NCBI RefSeq assembly: GCF_001653235.2
Contig: NC_035796.1
Location: 434,001 to 498,000 of the forward strand
Direction: 5' to 3'
Origin: Pochonia chlamydosporia 170
Taxonomy: Eukaryota; Ascomycota; Sordariomycetes; Hypocreales; Clavicipitaceae
DNA length: 64,000 nt
The notes beneath the pieces were generated by a model. That model was not told the DNA's origin. It saw only the letters and a program-made list of their open reading frames with translations, and searched no databases. Position 1 is the first letter of the stretch. Each line of letters begins with the position of its first letter. Positions 11,498-22,574 of this stretch are shown in pieces. Both the position numbers and the translations under genes were made by a program.

Positions 11498-11573
11498 TGC
11501 CCATCAGACGACGTGACGTCTGGTGTCTTTGTTCAACCGCACACGGGCGTTGCTTCAAGCACGCACTTGAGTC

Positions 11574-11593
11574 ACAGTCCAGTCCAGTCCAGT
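11574..11593 (+). repeat. Short CAGTC tandem repeat
   Basis: Four head-to-tail copies of the 5-mer CAGTC (cagtccagtccagtccagtc), in the upstream region of the NLR-like gene. Confidence 0.7.
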
Positions 11594-12037
11594 CTGGTGC
11601 GTCAAGTTCAATGTTTGGTGCACCCAGTGCTGGGCTGCAATTGGCTTGTTGGCTGGCCACTCGTGAACAGACATCTGGACACACGCAACAACATTGCCGA
11701 CTTCAATGTTGTGTTACCCTCCATGTCCATGACCATCAAATGTCCTTTTCCTTGTTCTTTTCCTTCCAAGTCTCCATCTCCTTCTCTTTCCCGCCACCCC
11801 CAGACGCTTCCTCACACACCATACCAGACATTCAAGTCTCTCCCCTTCCCCTTTCATATGTTCTGCCGGCCTCTTCTCTTCACCTAACTGGCAAACGTCT
11901 GTCTCCTACTGGTTGCAACCGACCCTCTTGAGACTGCCTGGGATGATAGATAAATAGGCGAAGTAGGAATAAGAGGCGATCATTTTCACATTCCTCCTGT
12001 GGCGACCCCAACAGTTTTCATTCATTTTTTATCCGAC

Positions 12038-15000
12038 ATGCCCTACCTATGGAAGAAAATCCGCAGATCGAGCACAATGGAGAAAAGAAAATACAAGCAG
12101 ATCTCGGGGAAACGACCAGATTGCTCCCTCCCAAAACACTATATACGGCCCTCTTCGTCAGACAGCAGCCTGAAGGTGTTGTATGATTGTGAAAATGCAA
12201 CACTCGATGTCTGCTTTATTCATGGCCCAGATGGCAATCCTGGAAGCGCCTGGACAGCTTCCGGCCAGTCTGCACCGTGGCCGGGAATCTTGCTTCCTCC
12301 AAAGCTTTCGAGTGCTCGTGTCCTTGCATACGATTTTGAAGAATATCAGACAACCGAAGATGTCGCGTCAACGCCGGACGGTCTGCAACAGGTTGCGATG
12401 GGGCTCCTAAGGAGCCTTGTTAGTGACAGAGCTCAGTTCCACGCATCACATCGTCCTATCATCTTCGTTGCTCATAGTCTGGGAGGTTTTATATGCAAGA
12501 AAGCGTTGCTTTTGTCACAAAGCTTGCCTCACCTTGACGAAATTTGGTATGATACTCGGGGGATCATCTTCATGGGCACCCCCCATGGCGAAATCACTGA
12601 ATTGGCCATTCGGTCGTCGCCAGCCTCTGCTGTCATAAAGCCCATGTTGGAGACATTCGGTGCACGTTTGCAGGACCTTCAGAGCGTGCAGGATGAGTTT
12701 CTGTCCATGATTCAAGCCAGACAGAAGGACAAAGCCAAGTTGGAGATTATGTGCTTCTTTGAGCTCTTGCCTACAGATGGACGCAACACAGTCATCTCGC
12801 AGAAGCAAGCGACCCTGGGCGGTTACGACTCTACTGGTCTTCAAGCAACACATATGAATATGACGCGGTTCGCAACTTCGGAAGATGATGGCTTCAAACT
12901 TCTCGTGGAAAAATTGCTTCAATGGACATGCAGTCGAAACACTGGCCATCAAGAGGCTCCACGTCCTAGAGCAGTGACCTCATCGACGAAGAGCTATCGA
13001 CCAATGTCTTCGGATTATGCCTCTCATCGCTTCCAACGCGCAAATAGAATTTCATCACCGAATTTACCGCCCCTCTCGTGTAGTCGAAAGCGCTCCAGGT
13101 CTTTTGAGAGCTGGGATCCATTTTCGTGGGCTGCCGAGAATGGAGATAAGACCGTTATCAGCATGTTCCTCAAGACGGGCAAAGTCAACATCAATACAAA
13201 GAGCGGCAAATACGATCGAACCGCGCTACTTACAGCCGCATATTTCGGGCAAGAGGAAATAGTAGAAGTGTTGCTTGGCCACAAAGACATTGAAGTTGAT
13301 GCAAAAGATCTCCTTGGCTACACACCCTTAATAGCGGCAGCTCGGAATGGACACGAGTCTGTCGTCAGATCGCTTTTAAACGTGGGCAAAGCCAATTCGA
13401 CTATTGCAGACAATGAGGGAAAGACTGCCCTGCTCTGGGCCTCTCATGGGGGCTATGCAACTGCCGCAGAGCTGTTACTAGACAAGCCTAAAGATCATGT
13501 TCTGGCGAGGGACGTCTTTGGCCAAACCCCGTTCTCGGCGGCCGCCATGGGAGGCCACGAGAACATCTTAAAGCTCCTGCTCGGGACGAACGAGGGCGAA
13601 ATTGATCTAAAGGATAACGCCGGTCGAACGCCCTTGTCTTTGGCAGCGGAGCATGGACACTATTCGGTGACAAATTTGCTCCTGCGCACTGGCAAAGTCG
13701 ACGTCAATTCAACCGACATTTTTGACAAGACGCCACTGATATTCGCATCTGAAAACGGGCACCACGATATTTTGGGACTTCTTCTTGATACAGGAACAGC
13801 TGATATTGACAAAAGAGATCGCCTTGGTCACACACCACTACTGTGGGCGACAAAAAATGGACACGAAACAGTTGTGAGGTCACTGTTGAGCACCGACGCA
13901 GTTAATGTCAATGCAAAGAATCCCGCAGGTTACAACCCCTTACTCTTGGCTGCCAAGAATGGCTGTTGCTCGATAGTCAAGCTACTTCTTGATACGAATA
14001 AGGTTGATATGAGTTCAACTGATGAACATGGTCGTTCACCGCTATGGTGGGCGCAGACCAATGGACATGATATCATCGTTAAACTACTACAAAGCACGGG
14101 AAAGATTCTTCCTTTGGAGCAGGACAGCGGAAATGGTTCCGCATCAATTTCACCATCAAAAAAGAGATTGCATAAGTCTGTTTCAAAGTCGAAATTCAGC
14201 GTTGGTGCTGTAGATGAACGGTCTTATCGTACAGACGCCCGCATGAATAGCCCATTCAAGGATCACAGGCATGGCACGAATTCGTCAACATCTGCTGACC
14301 AGCAAGCCAGATTTCCGCTAGCGAAACCAAGGCAGTCTATCCATCGTCAAATCGAGAATAGCACCAGCATTGCCGGAAATGTTTTGCTTCAAAAAGTTGA
14401 ACAGCTTAAATCCAGAATACCAGAGAACCAAAAAGAGTTGTCACAGGGGCAATATGCTGCGGTGCTGGACAATCTCCAACAAGTCTCTTTCGATTTGAGA
14501 CAGCTTCAATCAGAAATAGACAATGGAAAGCCGGCAACGACTCGAAATACAGGTATTAAGCTAGAACAACAATCTTCTCTGCTCCAACGTGTTCTATCCG
14601 TCACAAAATTGATGCGTCGGCCGCACGAGATGGGCACAGACCAGACTCGAGACCAAATCCTCGAGCAAATAACTGGCATAACACTAGAGTATCTAGATAT
14701 GCTGATGGGTTCCGTGAAAATTGCTGAGGACCTTGACAAGTCCCTAGCAATCGCTCACAAAGCAAGCGGCACTGGCGAGTCACGGTAAGCGATTTGCACA
14801 GGCAGCAATATCTGAATTTGACTAACATGAGTTGGACAGGGCTCTTGGGGCCACCACCCATACCCCGAACGAGAAGCAAGTTTTAGAATCACGACCCGGG
14901 GAGGTAAAATACTCTGTGCGGCCATTCAATCCCTGTCGACACTCAACTCACTTCGACGCAAGACATGAGTACTTCCGGGGCCGTCGACTTTCTGATACCT

Positions 15001-17693
15001 GCAAGTGGTTCCATTCCACGGTTGAGTTTCAGAATTGGTTTTTTGGCGACAAAAATGACGCGCTGTGGTGTTGGGGAATCAACGGATGTGGGAAAAGCAC
15101 AATTGTGTATGTTCCAAGTTAAATGTTTGTTCGCATCTTGCCCTAACTTCTTCAAAGCTCGAGCGTCATTGATATGCTAGAGCTCACAGGCCACATTCAT
15201 GCCTACTACTACTTCAGCGAGGAGAAGCGACAATCTGCTACAAGGCTAGTAGCAAGTCTCCTTGAGCAACTACAGGCTCAGATTGACTGTCTTGACTCAT
15301 CTCCAAGTGACATAAAACCCACAGCTGTGCCTGGCACTTACGAGAGTCACGAAAAGAGCCTTGCTTCAAAGCAAGAGAGCTTCCATGTTCTGCTCGAAGA
15401 GATGACGAAAATCTGTTCGAAAACTACGCAAGGTGTTTTTGTCGTGCTTGACGCATGGAGGGAGTCAAACATGAAAGATGCTGACGAATTCCACGAAGTT
15501 CTTGAGCATCTTCGCTCGGCCCATTGCAAGATATTGATAACAAGTCGGACAAGTGACGTACAGAACATCTTTTGCGACCACGTGGATATAGGAATCGATT
15601 TAAAGCACAACATCAGCGACTTGTGCCAGTATGTTGAACAAAACATTCTTGAATGGGCAGAAAGTGGACATGGCGAGAGAGGTGCTATGAATAGGCTCGA
15701 GATATCTCGCGTCGTAGACATTATTGCGAGCAGTTCATACGGATCGTAAGCATTGGATTCTGTCTTGTTTTTTTTTTTTTTTTTTTTGCCAAACCCGACT
15801 CTAACATCGATCCCCAGATTCTACTATGCACATATGCTTGTGCAAATATTTAAAGGAGTTTATTCCCCATCTGACTCCATGAATATGCATTTCCTTCAAA
15901 AGTTATTCCACCTGGACCGGCCGATGTATATCATTTCGGAAATGCTGGAAATATTCGAGCGAAACGAGAGTTTCTGGCCTGCCAAGGCAACACTGTTCTG
16001 GTTGTCTATTTCTCCGTGTGGAGTGCCTATGCAATCACTTCAAAGCGCTCTTCCTCTGATTTCTGCAAACTTCTCCAACGCCAGCGACGAAACCTTCGGC
16101 GAAGATTTCGACATAGTCCTGGATCAACTGACGGGCATTGCAGCAGTTGATCCTGGAACCGCAACGCTGCAAATAGCTTCTGACGATATACGATCGGCAA
16201 TTCTGGAAAGATGGGGGAATCCAAGCCAGGATCTCATATTCAACATCTTCAGACTCTGCGTCGAGAGTCTTGGCACAATTGACGCTCATTCCCTGCGCAC
16301 CGAGGCCTTGATGGAGTCTTTTTTAAAAAGTAATCCATTCCTTGTATATGCTACGCAAACGTGGGCGTTCTACCGTAGAAAGCTGCTTGACTTATCTCAC
16401 AATTCTGCACATAGCCCGAAGAATGTGCCCTTGGTGTCCGACCTGACCCAGAGACAGCCACATGTTGGCCAGATGTCTATTGTCCCAGTTGAGGATAGTC
16501 CAGAGGAGAGTGTGATAGGATCCGTCGACAACTACACCGACCGTGTTGCCATCCTCACGAGGGCGCTCTTCGAAAATGAAAACGTCCGCGCCATCTTAGC
16601 CGTATCCTTGTATCTTGACGGTGATTCCGAGGAAGGACACGTCGACTATCAGAGCATCCGCTCCTGGGTCTGTTCTATGTCAAGGGTGCATATTGCAGCA
16701 CGACTCGGAATGAACGATCTTGTTTTGGAGACACTGATTAATGACCCTTCGGGTTGCCAGAAACAAGATGATAAAGGCCGAACACCACTTCATGAAGCAG
16801 CACGCGCTGGATTTCTCGACGTAGTCAAAACGCTGTTGTCAGCCGGGGCTGAAGTCGATGCTCCGAATCATTCGAACAATACCCCTTTACATTACGCGAA
16901 ACACTCCGGCAATCACAGGCTCTTTGTGCTCATGTTTGAACACTTTTGCAGAAAGTATTGCCCGGGAGAGGTCTCTGGAGCTGTAGACGAAGTTGCAAAG
17001 CACATCGATGATTACGCTGCCTGCATTTGTCCTGATAGCACTACACGTCACATCAGGCGAAAGAAAGAGTTGGCGATGATTAATGCAATCAGGCAGGGTC
17101 AGGTTGGAGTTTGTCGCTTCCTAGTCGAAAAATGCTCACTGAGTATGGATTGCCGGGATGACAATGGTGTTCCAGCACTCCACGTCGCCATAAATACGCA
17201 GCAACTTGAGCTAGTCAGACTCGCATTGGCCGCCGGAGCAAGCCCATCCGCTGTGGGAGGGGAGAAAAATGAATCAGCTCTGCACTTGGCGGCGCGTTTA
17301 GGGAACTGCGACATGGTGGTGCTTCTCATGAGCAAGAATGCCTCCATGCGACATGTCGACAATGATGACCGCACTATCCTTATGGCTGCCGTAGAGTGCC
17401 AAAGTGACGAAAGTGCCGAGAAGATCATGCTCAAATTCCTCCGCTACTTCTATCTGGACGAGATTGAGATTCTCGTCAAAAGAGACAGGTTTGGTCGTGG
17501 GGTGATGCATGTAGCTGCCATGAAGGGAATGACTAAGTTGTTACAGATGTACATCGACCCTGGGTTCTATGTCAAACTCACGGCACCAGATAACAAAGGG
17601 AAACGGCCGCTTGATTATGCACAAGAGCACGGCCACGGTGAGGCTGCATGCGTCCTCAAAGATTGGGATGACTCTAGGGAAAGACTAAGATAA
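12038..17693 (+). CDS. STAND/NLR-like protein: alpha/beta hydrolase - ankyrin - NTPase - ankyrin
   Basis: Four exons (12038-14784, 14840-15106, 15158-15745, 15818-17693), all in phase, give 1,825 residues. Residues about 45-300 form a serine-esterase-like alpha/beta-hydrolase domain: FIHGPDGNPGSAW is the HG-type oxyanion region and FVAHSLGGF carries the nucleophile Ser near residue 147. Residues about 355-690 are around ten ankyrin repeats (TPLxxAxxxGH...). About 775-915 is a charged helical linker. Residues about 930-1200 form a NACHT-like NTPase module with Walker A GINGCGKST near 997, Walker B-like GVFVVLDAW near 1096, and sensor ILITSR. A second ankyrin block occupies about 1490-1810. Such proteins are intracellular sensors; ligand-driven oligomerisation would activate the N-terminal effector. 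The presence of ankyrin repeats on both sides of the NTPase is unusual. Splice sites joining exon 1 to exon 2 are canonical (GTAAGC, CTAAC, ACAG), which argues against two separate genes. The alternative start is the ATG at 12077. Confidence 0.85.
15768..15787 (+). repeat. 20-base poly-T tract inside intron 3 of the NLR-like gene
   Basis: Run of T immediately after the donor region of the intron at 15746-15817. The true length may vary by sequencing or polymerase slippage. The intron still has a CTAAC branch site and a CCCAG acceptor. Confidence 0.8.
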
Positions 17694-17845
17694 AACTGGG
17701 CAGTGTGGAGCAAAGAATACAATATATTCTATATTAGAGCCCCAGTGCATTCGATCATGATAGATAAGTCAGGGCTGACTGATGTACACGGTAAAAGAAG
17801 ATGTCCTTCAACATAGAAGCAAGTGTTTGTCACCAGGAGGCGCTT

Positions 17846-18211
17846 TTACCGTGCTTTGCTGAATACAATTTGAGGCTTTCTGCACCTGACCTCTTGTCCA
17901 TGTTGAGCTTCGCTTTTGGACCCCAGGGCGTCACTGAATGTCAGTTGAATTAGAAGAAATCCCTCAGACATCACAATAAAAGGAAACACATTTTGCAATC
18001 CTTTTCTTTGGATAGTCAATTCTACCAACCAAGTAACTACCTCTGTCAATGACTGATATCCATAGCTATCTTTGGGTGACGTTGGAAAAAAGAATTCTTG
18101 TAATGTGATTCTCATGACAGAAAAATGAAGACGGGTAAGTTCGGGACCCTTAACAGTAAATCCGTTCCATGATGAGTGCTCAGTGAGCCAGGTGGTTTCA
18201 CCTTCTTCCAT
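17846..18211 (-). other. 121-codon open frame overlapping the 3' end of the S8-domain gene
   Basis: ATG at 18211 (frame open further upstream), beginning inside the last codons of the S8-domain gene and continuing on the same strand in another frame. Its composition is protein-like, with alternating hydrophobic and charged residues and aromatic-rich stretches (LTRLHFSVMRITLQEFFF). It can be read as the displaced C-terminal tail of the S8 gene, with the frame changing near the TTTT run at 18219-18222, or as a small separate gene. No domain was recognised. Confidence 0.4.
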
Positions 18212-21200
18212 CAACTTCAAAAGTGTTCTTGATCATAGCTGATATATTTAGCAGCCCACCGTTTTGCACCTCCCGAAGGTTACAAAATTTATCAAGCTGT
18301 ATGTACTTGTCGTTTTTGTCCTCTTGGAGTGACTCGAAATGCCACTTGACAATGTTTTTCCTCCATTTATCCGTACCGTCGCTTGGATCTTTGGAACACA
18401 TTCCGTGACAACAGAGGATCAGAGAGGCGAGTCCAGAGGCGATTGCGGTTGCCACAGAGCTACCAGAGATGGTGCTGTCGGACTGGATATAGGGCACGAT
18501 ACCGGCTGGGATGTTGGTGGCGTGAATTCGAAACTGGTACATGTCTTTAGGAGTCTGGATCGTTGGTGCACCGTACTTTTCTGCTGCTGCAATGGTTATC
18601 GTCTCTTCGTAGCTTGCGGGATAGGCGTGTTGGATGTTGTATCCCTCGTCGTGAATGCTGCAAATCATAACAATTCCTGCAGCATCTGCTTTTTGAATCG
18701 CTCGCTGTAATTTCCTATCGGGTTCGTAAAGAGCAAAGCTCATCGAAATGATATCCACCTCGTTTTCAATAGCCCAATAGATCGCCTGCAAGCTTTAAGA
18801 GTTAGAGAGGTCCAGCGCAGCAAGGCGAATATGGAAAGCGTAGGGAAATCTGTCACTTGCGTTTGATACACGGCTAGTCTCAACTCCATGTCGTGTCTCT
18901 GTGACCTTTGCCACATATAGCTCGCAGTGTGGATCAATAGAACAGATCAAATTGGCCATTTGGGTGCCATGAGGATCTGAGGCTATCAACCACGGGCGGA
19001 TGCGATTATTCTCATCCACAAAAGACTTTCCCTTCCTTACTCGAGGCCACAAACTCCACATGCTTTCTCCCTGTTTCCCCGTGATATAATTTCCGCTATT
19101 TTCTTGTTGTGTCCCTGGCTCGCTCATAGGAGCGACGTGCATAATGCCGCTATCGAGAATGGCAACCTTGCTTTTCCGCAGTCGGGCATCGGCAACTAGT
19201 AGTTTGCTCTGGACATGGTCACTGTAGCCTTTGATGAATGGCCAAAGTTTCGGAACAGCTTTTTGCGCACTTTTGAATGCCACATCGTCAGCATATGCTC
19301 CTGTCTCGTATTTCACTGCATTGGGGGCCCCCTTACATCCTTTCAAGGCTGCTATCGGCAGAGACCTGCTGCATATCCCACGGACGATACTTGACTTCGA
19401 TTTTGCCTCGCAACTCGGGTTGCGATTCGTATAAGGATTTGGTCAATGCCTTGATGAAGGCCTTTATCGCTTCTCCTCTCTTTTTGTTCAGGAAATCCTA
19501 AAGTTACGCTGCTTAGCACATACAATCCTCAGTGCAGCGAAAACATACTGGAAAACATCATTTTCCCAACCTCAATAATGTAAATGCGCAAAACTTCCAG
19601 CTGATATTGCACAACAAAATCAAAATCGTTAGACACGGCAAGTAGTAAGCCTTGATGGACGATAAAGTATGCGCAACTTGAAACATACCGATTTCAATGA
19701 GGTAATATTCCCTTCGTTCAGCCAGTGACTTAAGACAGCCCGCTTTCCACTGGAGTACAGGTGCAGTTCTCTCAAACTTTCCTTGGTTCTTTCACTAAAC
19801 ACACTCAAGGAGAGGTCAAGGCACCTCCAGTCCAAAATTGCCACATGAAACATGTCCACATACTCACCTATTTTGGCCTCGTCGTGTGGATTACACATTC
19901 TATCAAGCACTCGAACCTTCACTATCTCTTCAACCTTATGCGTATTCCGGAGCCAGTCAAAGACGTCGAAGATTTCCCTATACTCGATCCCAACACCGAC
20001 TCGACGATCCTCTCTGTGTGGGTCTAAGTTTGGAATGTCGGCGTAGCGAATCGTTGGTTCAAAGCTCGTTCTGTCGTCGAGTGTCCTACAGCGTATCATG
20101 CTTTGAACGAAGTTGTCGAAGGCAAAGGCTCCAGAATCGAATAGGGAGAGGTCAAAGCACAGTTGCGCTACTGTAACCCGTCACGCCATGTCAGAGAACC
20201 CCGTCAAAAAGGGGATGAGGAAAGGAAAAAACAAAAAGAAAGCAAAAACAAGGCGAGGGAGCTTCTTTGTCTCACCTGATTCTGAAATGTTGGTTAGTCT
20301 TGTCAAATTGCTTCAAACCACCTTCGCAGTCAACTTACGGCCTGAACTTTTGAGAATCTCTACCAGCTGTTGCATATTTTCCGATGCTTTGATGCATGCT
20401 GCAATGAGCTTTTTCCGTATCTTCTCATTGGGATCGTGGCGCAAAACCGCAAGTCCCTTAGATGCATCGTACTTGTTGTGCCACAGGGGGTATTTCTTTC
20501 CAAAGGAGCTGCTCTCGTGGGACTCCATCGTAGGGTTGTTGGACACTTCGCCTAGGTTTAAGACCGACTCTGTGTCATTGGCTATAAACCATTCCACGAA
20601 CTGGTCCTTCTGCTGCTGGACTGCCGCTGGAAGCAGATCGACCTTGCGAGAGCAACTTTGCTTTTTCCAAGCCTTTTGAACCGAATCCCTTATCCAAAGA
20701 TCCAAGCGGTCTAATTTGATCAACGCATAAGCCTGAGAGGCATCAAAAATGTCAGGGCGGTGCTCCAAGATGTCATCCACCGCCCAACTTCTGTTGTTCT
20801 CGAGTGATAACCTCAGCAGTAGCTCTGCTTCATCTCTTTTCGTTGTCACCAAAGACTTCAGCCCCTCTTTGCATTCTGTTTCAGTCCACCACACCTGCTT
20901 GTCCGATACGATTAACCATTTAGCCGTTTCGAAGCTGCATTTCCTGCCGATGCCCTGTCTTTCCAACAGGTCTGTCGAAAGCCCTATAGACGCATTTCGC
21001 CGAATGTCAAACATATGTTTCGCACTGATGGTCCCTGCCGGCGCCAGTGATACTATTTTGTGTACCACTGAATAGTTCCGTCTCTCCATTGCATATTCGA
21101 TTGCATTCGGATCCCCCGCAAGTCCCGGGTCGAATGCAAGTAGCAGACTTATAATTTCCAACACTCGATATTTGTCCGCGTTGTCCTCGAGCTGAGACAA

Positions 21201-21896
21201 GTGGTAAGCTTTTGTGGCTTGACCAAGCACATCAAGCTTATCTCTTTGGAGAGAGTCACAGACGAGGCTTTTCATATTGGACGCAGCATCGAAATGGTTG
21301 AAGAGAAATGTAAGGACTGGGTCCATAACACTATGGATCAAGTGGATGACAGGGGCCCAGGTTGCTTGTTCGAATTCGTGCTTGAAGTACTCCTGGTGAT
21401 CCGGGAACTTGCATTCCCATGGAATCACTCCTGGCTGGCCAAGACCGTTTGCGTGAGCAGACACCCCTTCGCGAGTTATGGCCTTCTCATTCGCGATGAA
21501 CGCCAAGATGGGCTTTATTTTGAGCAGCCGCTCACCCAGCGCCATCCTTGCATTGTACTGATGGTTGCCTTCTTCCATCCTCGATTTGCAAGTATGCAGC
21601 AGCAAACACCACCTGACACAGTCATCGATTTCGTACTGCGTTTCCTCGTTGCACAAGAACGCTAACAAGTCTCTGTCGTTGTTCTCATCGAGCTCCTTCC
21701 GCTCACTGATCAGATCTCTCAACTTTTGATATAGACAATTCACTCGAGAAGCGAATATACGGTTTCGTTCGTTTGTGCTCGCCTGTGGCTCTGACCGCAG
21801 CCACTCGGACGCTATCGACTTCAGTTTGTCATTGAAACAGCTTCCACCCTCCCTCGGTGGACCGGAGGTCTCGTGTAGTTGTGATTCAGAGCCCAT
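18198..21896 (-). CDS. Large helical protein with C-terminal subtilisin-like (S8) serine protease domain; gene model partly unresolved
   Basis: Exons on the minus strand: 21896-20339, 20167-19689, 19600-19549, 19497-19337, 19269-18870, 18785-18198, together about 1,080 residues. The first about 700 residues are helical and unrecognised, without signal peptide, so the protein is probably intracellular. The S8 triad is visible: Asp in VAILDSGI, His in DPHGTQMANLI, Ser in ISGSSVATAIASG. The usual oxyanion-hole Asn (xGN motif) is not obvious; the equivalent stretch reads MICSIHDEG. Intracellular S8 domains occur as effectors in fungal NLR-type proteins, and the neighbours (NLR-like, HET) fit that theme. 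A 6-base microexon (20281-20276) is possible inside the exon 1-2 gap and would keep frame. The exon 3-exon 4 junction leaves one extra base in the best splice model, and the 3' end overlaps another open frame. It may therefore be a decaying gene, or my splice choices may be wrong. Confidence 0.7.
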
Positions 21897-22574
21897 CCCG
21901 GGTGTCGCTACTCATATGAATAGTTGAATGAATACTCAAGTATCCGTCGTAATGGCTCTCTGGTGGAGCTGGCGGATCAATTTGAGCTCAAAGTTGCAGC
22001 AAATGTACAGAGTACAACAACAAGGAAGTAAGGTCTTGAGACATTCCAGCAAAAAGACATAAAGAGAATTGGAATCACACTCCTTACTGCACGGGGAGCA
22101 TCCCGATTCCCGACCCAAATCAACCACGCCAACCAACAGCGCCACAGGCGTCACCTCCCGCTTGTGTAATGCTCAGCTGTAGAGTCTCGGAAATGAGACT
22201 CTCAAATGGCCTGGTCCACTCTGGCTCGTACAAGAAGGCCTCACCCGCTGCAACCAGTGCGAAGTATATGGGGGGGTCGGTCTGGTGCATCCCATCCCAG
22301 CAGGCGCTTGTACTCTGCACCCCATCAATCGAAGTTGACTGTGCTGTCACTCGCTCAAGTTTCACAGAAGCAATTGATTCACCTATGGCTCTAGGCTATG
22401 AACACAGCAGTCTGCAAGTGACAATTTGGTTACATCCGCCTGCTTTGGCCGCACACGTATAGGTACGGTTGGTCATAATCAGAAGCAACCACACAGTACA
22501 TAGGTACTTTCCATCTCCATCTGCAACCTTGTCGTAGAAACTTCTCACCCGTAGCTCGCAATGCCCATTCGATT
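21897..22574. other. Intergenic region, no gene seen
   Basis: About 680 bases upstream of the S8-domain gene and downstream of the 325-residue gene; both are on the minus strand. Short open frames on both strands have no recognisable content. Confidence 0.55.

Larger units (their letters stand above)
9117..12037. other. 2.9-kb intergenic region between divergent HET and NLR-like genes
   Basis: No convincing gene. Open frames up to 244 codons exist (for example 11153-11887 plus, 10552-11085 minus), but they lack real ATG starts in good context, have mixed composition, and overlap each other. The right part has a G-run array (11461-11497), a CAGTC repeat (11574-11593) and a long pyrimidine-rich stretch (about 11740-11890), as is common in filamentous-fungal promoters. 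Confidence 0.55.

Noticed and set aside
11153..11931. Two overlapping plus-strand frames of 206 and 244 codons
   Set aside because: Both run through G-run and pyrimidine tracts that give low-complexity translations; no real start context or domain.
12038..14788. Treating the hydrolase-ankyrin exon as a separate gene ending at 14788
   Set aside because: The stop follows a consensus donor, and a branch site and acceptor restore frame into the NTPase exon, which has no start of its own.
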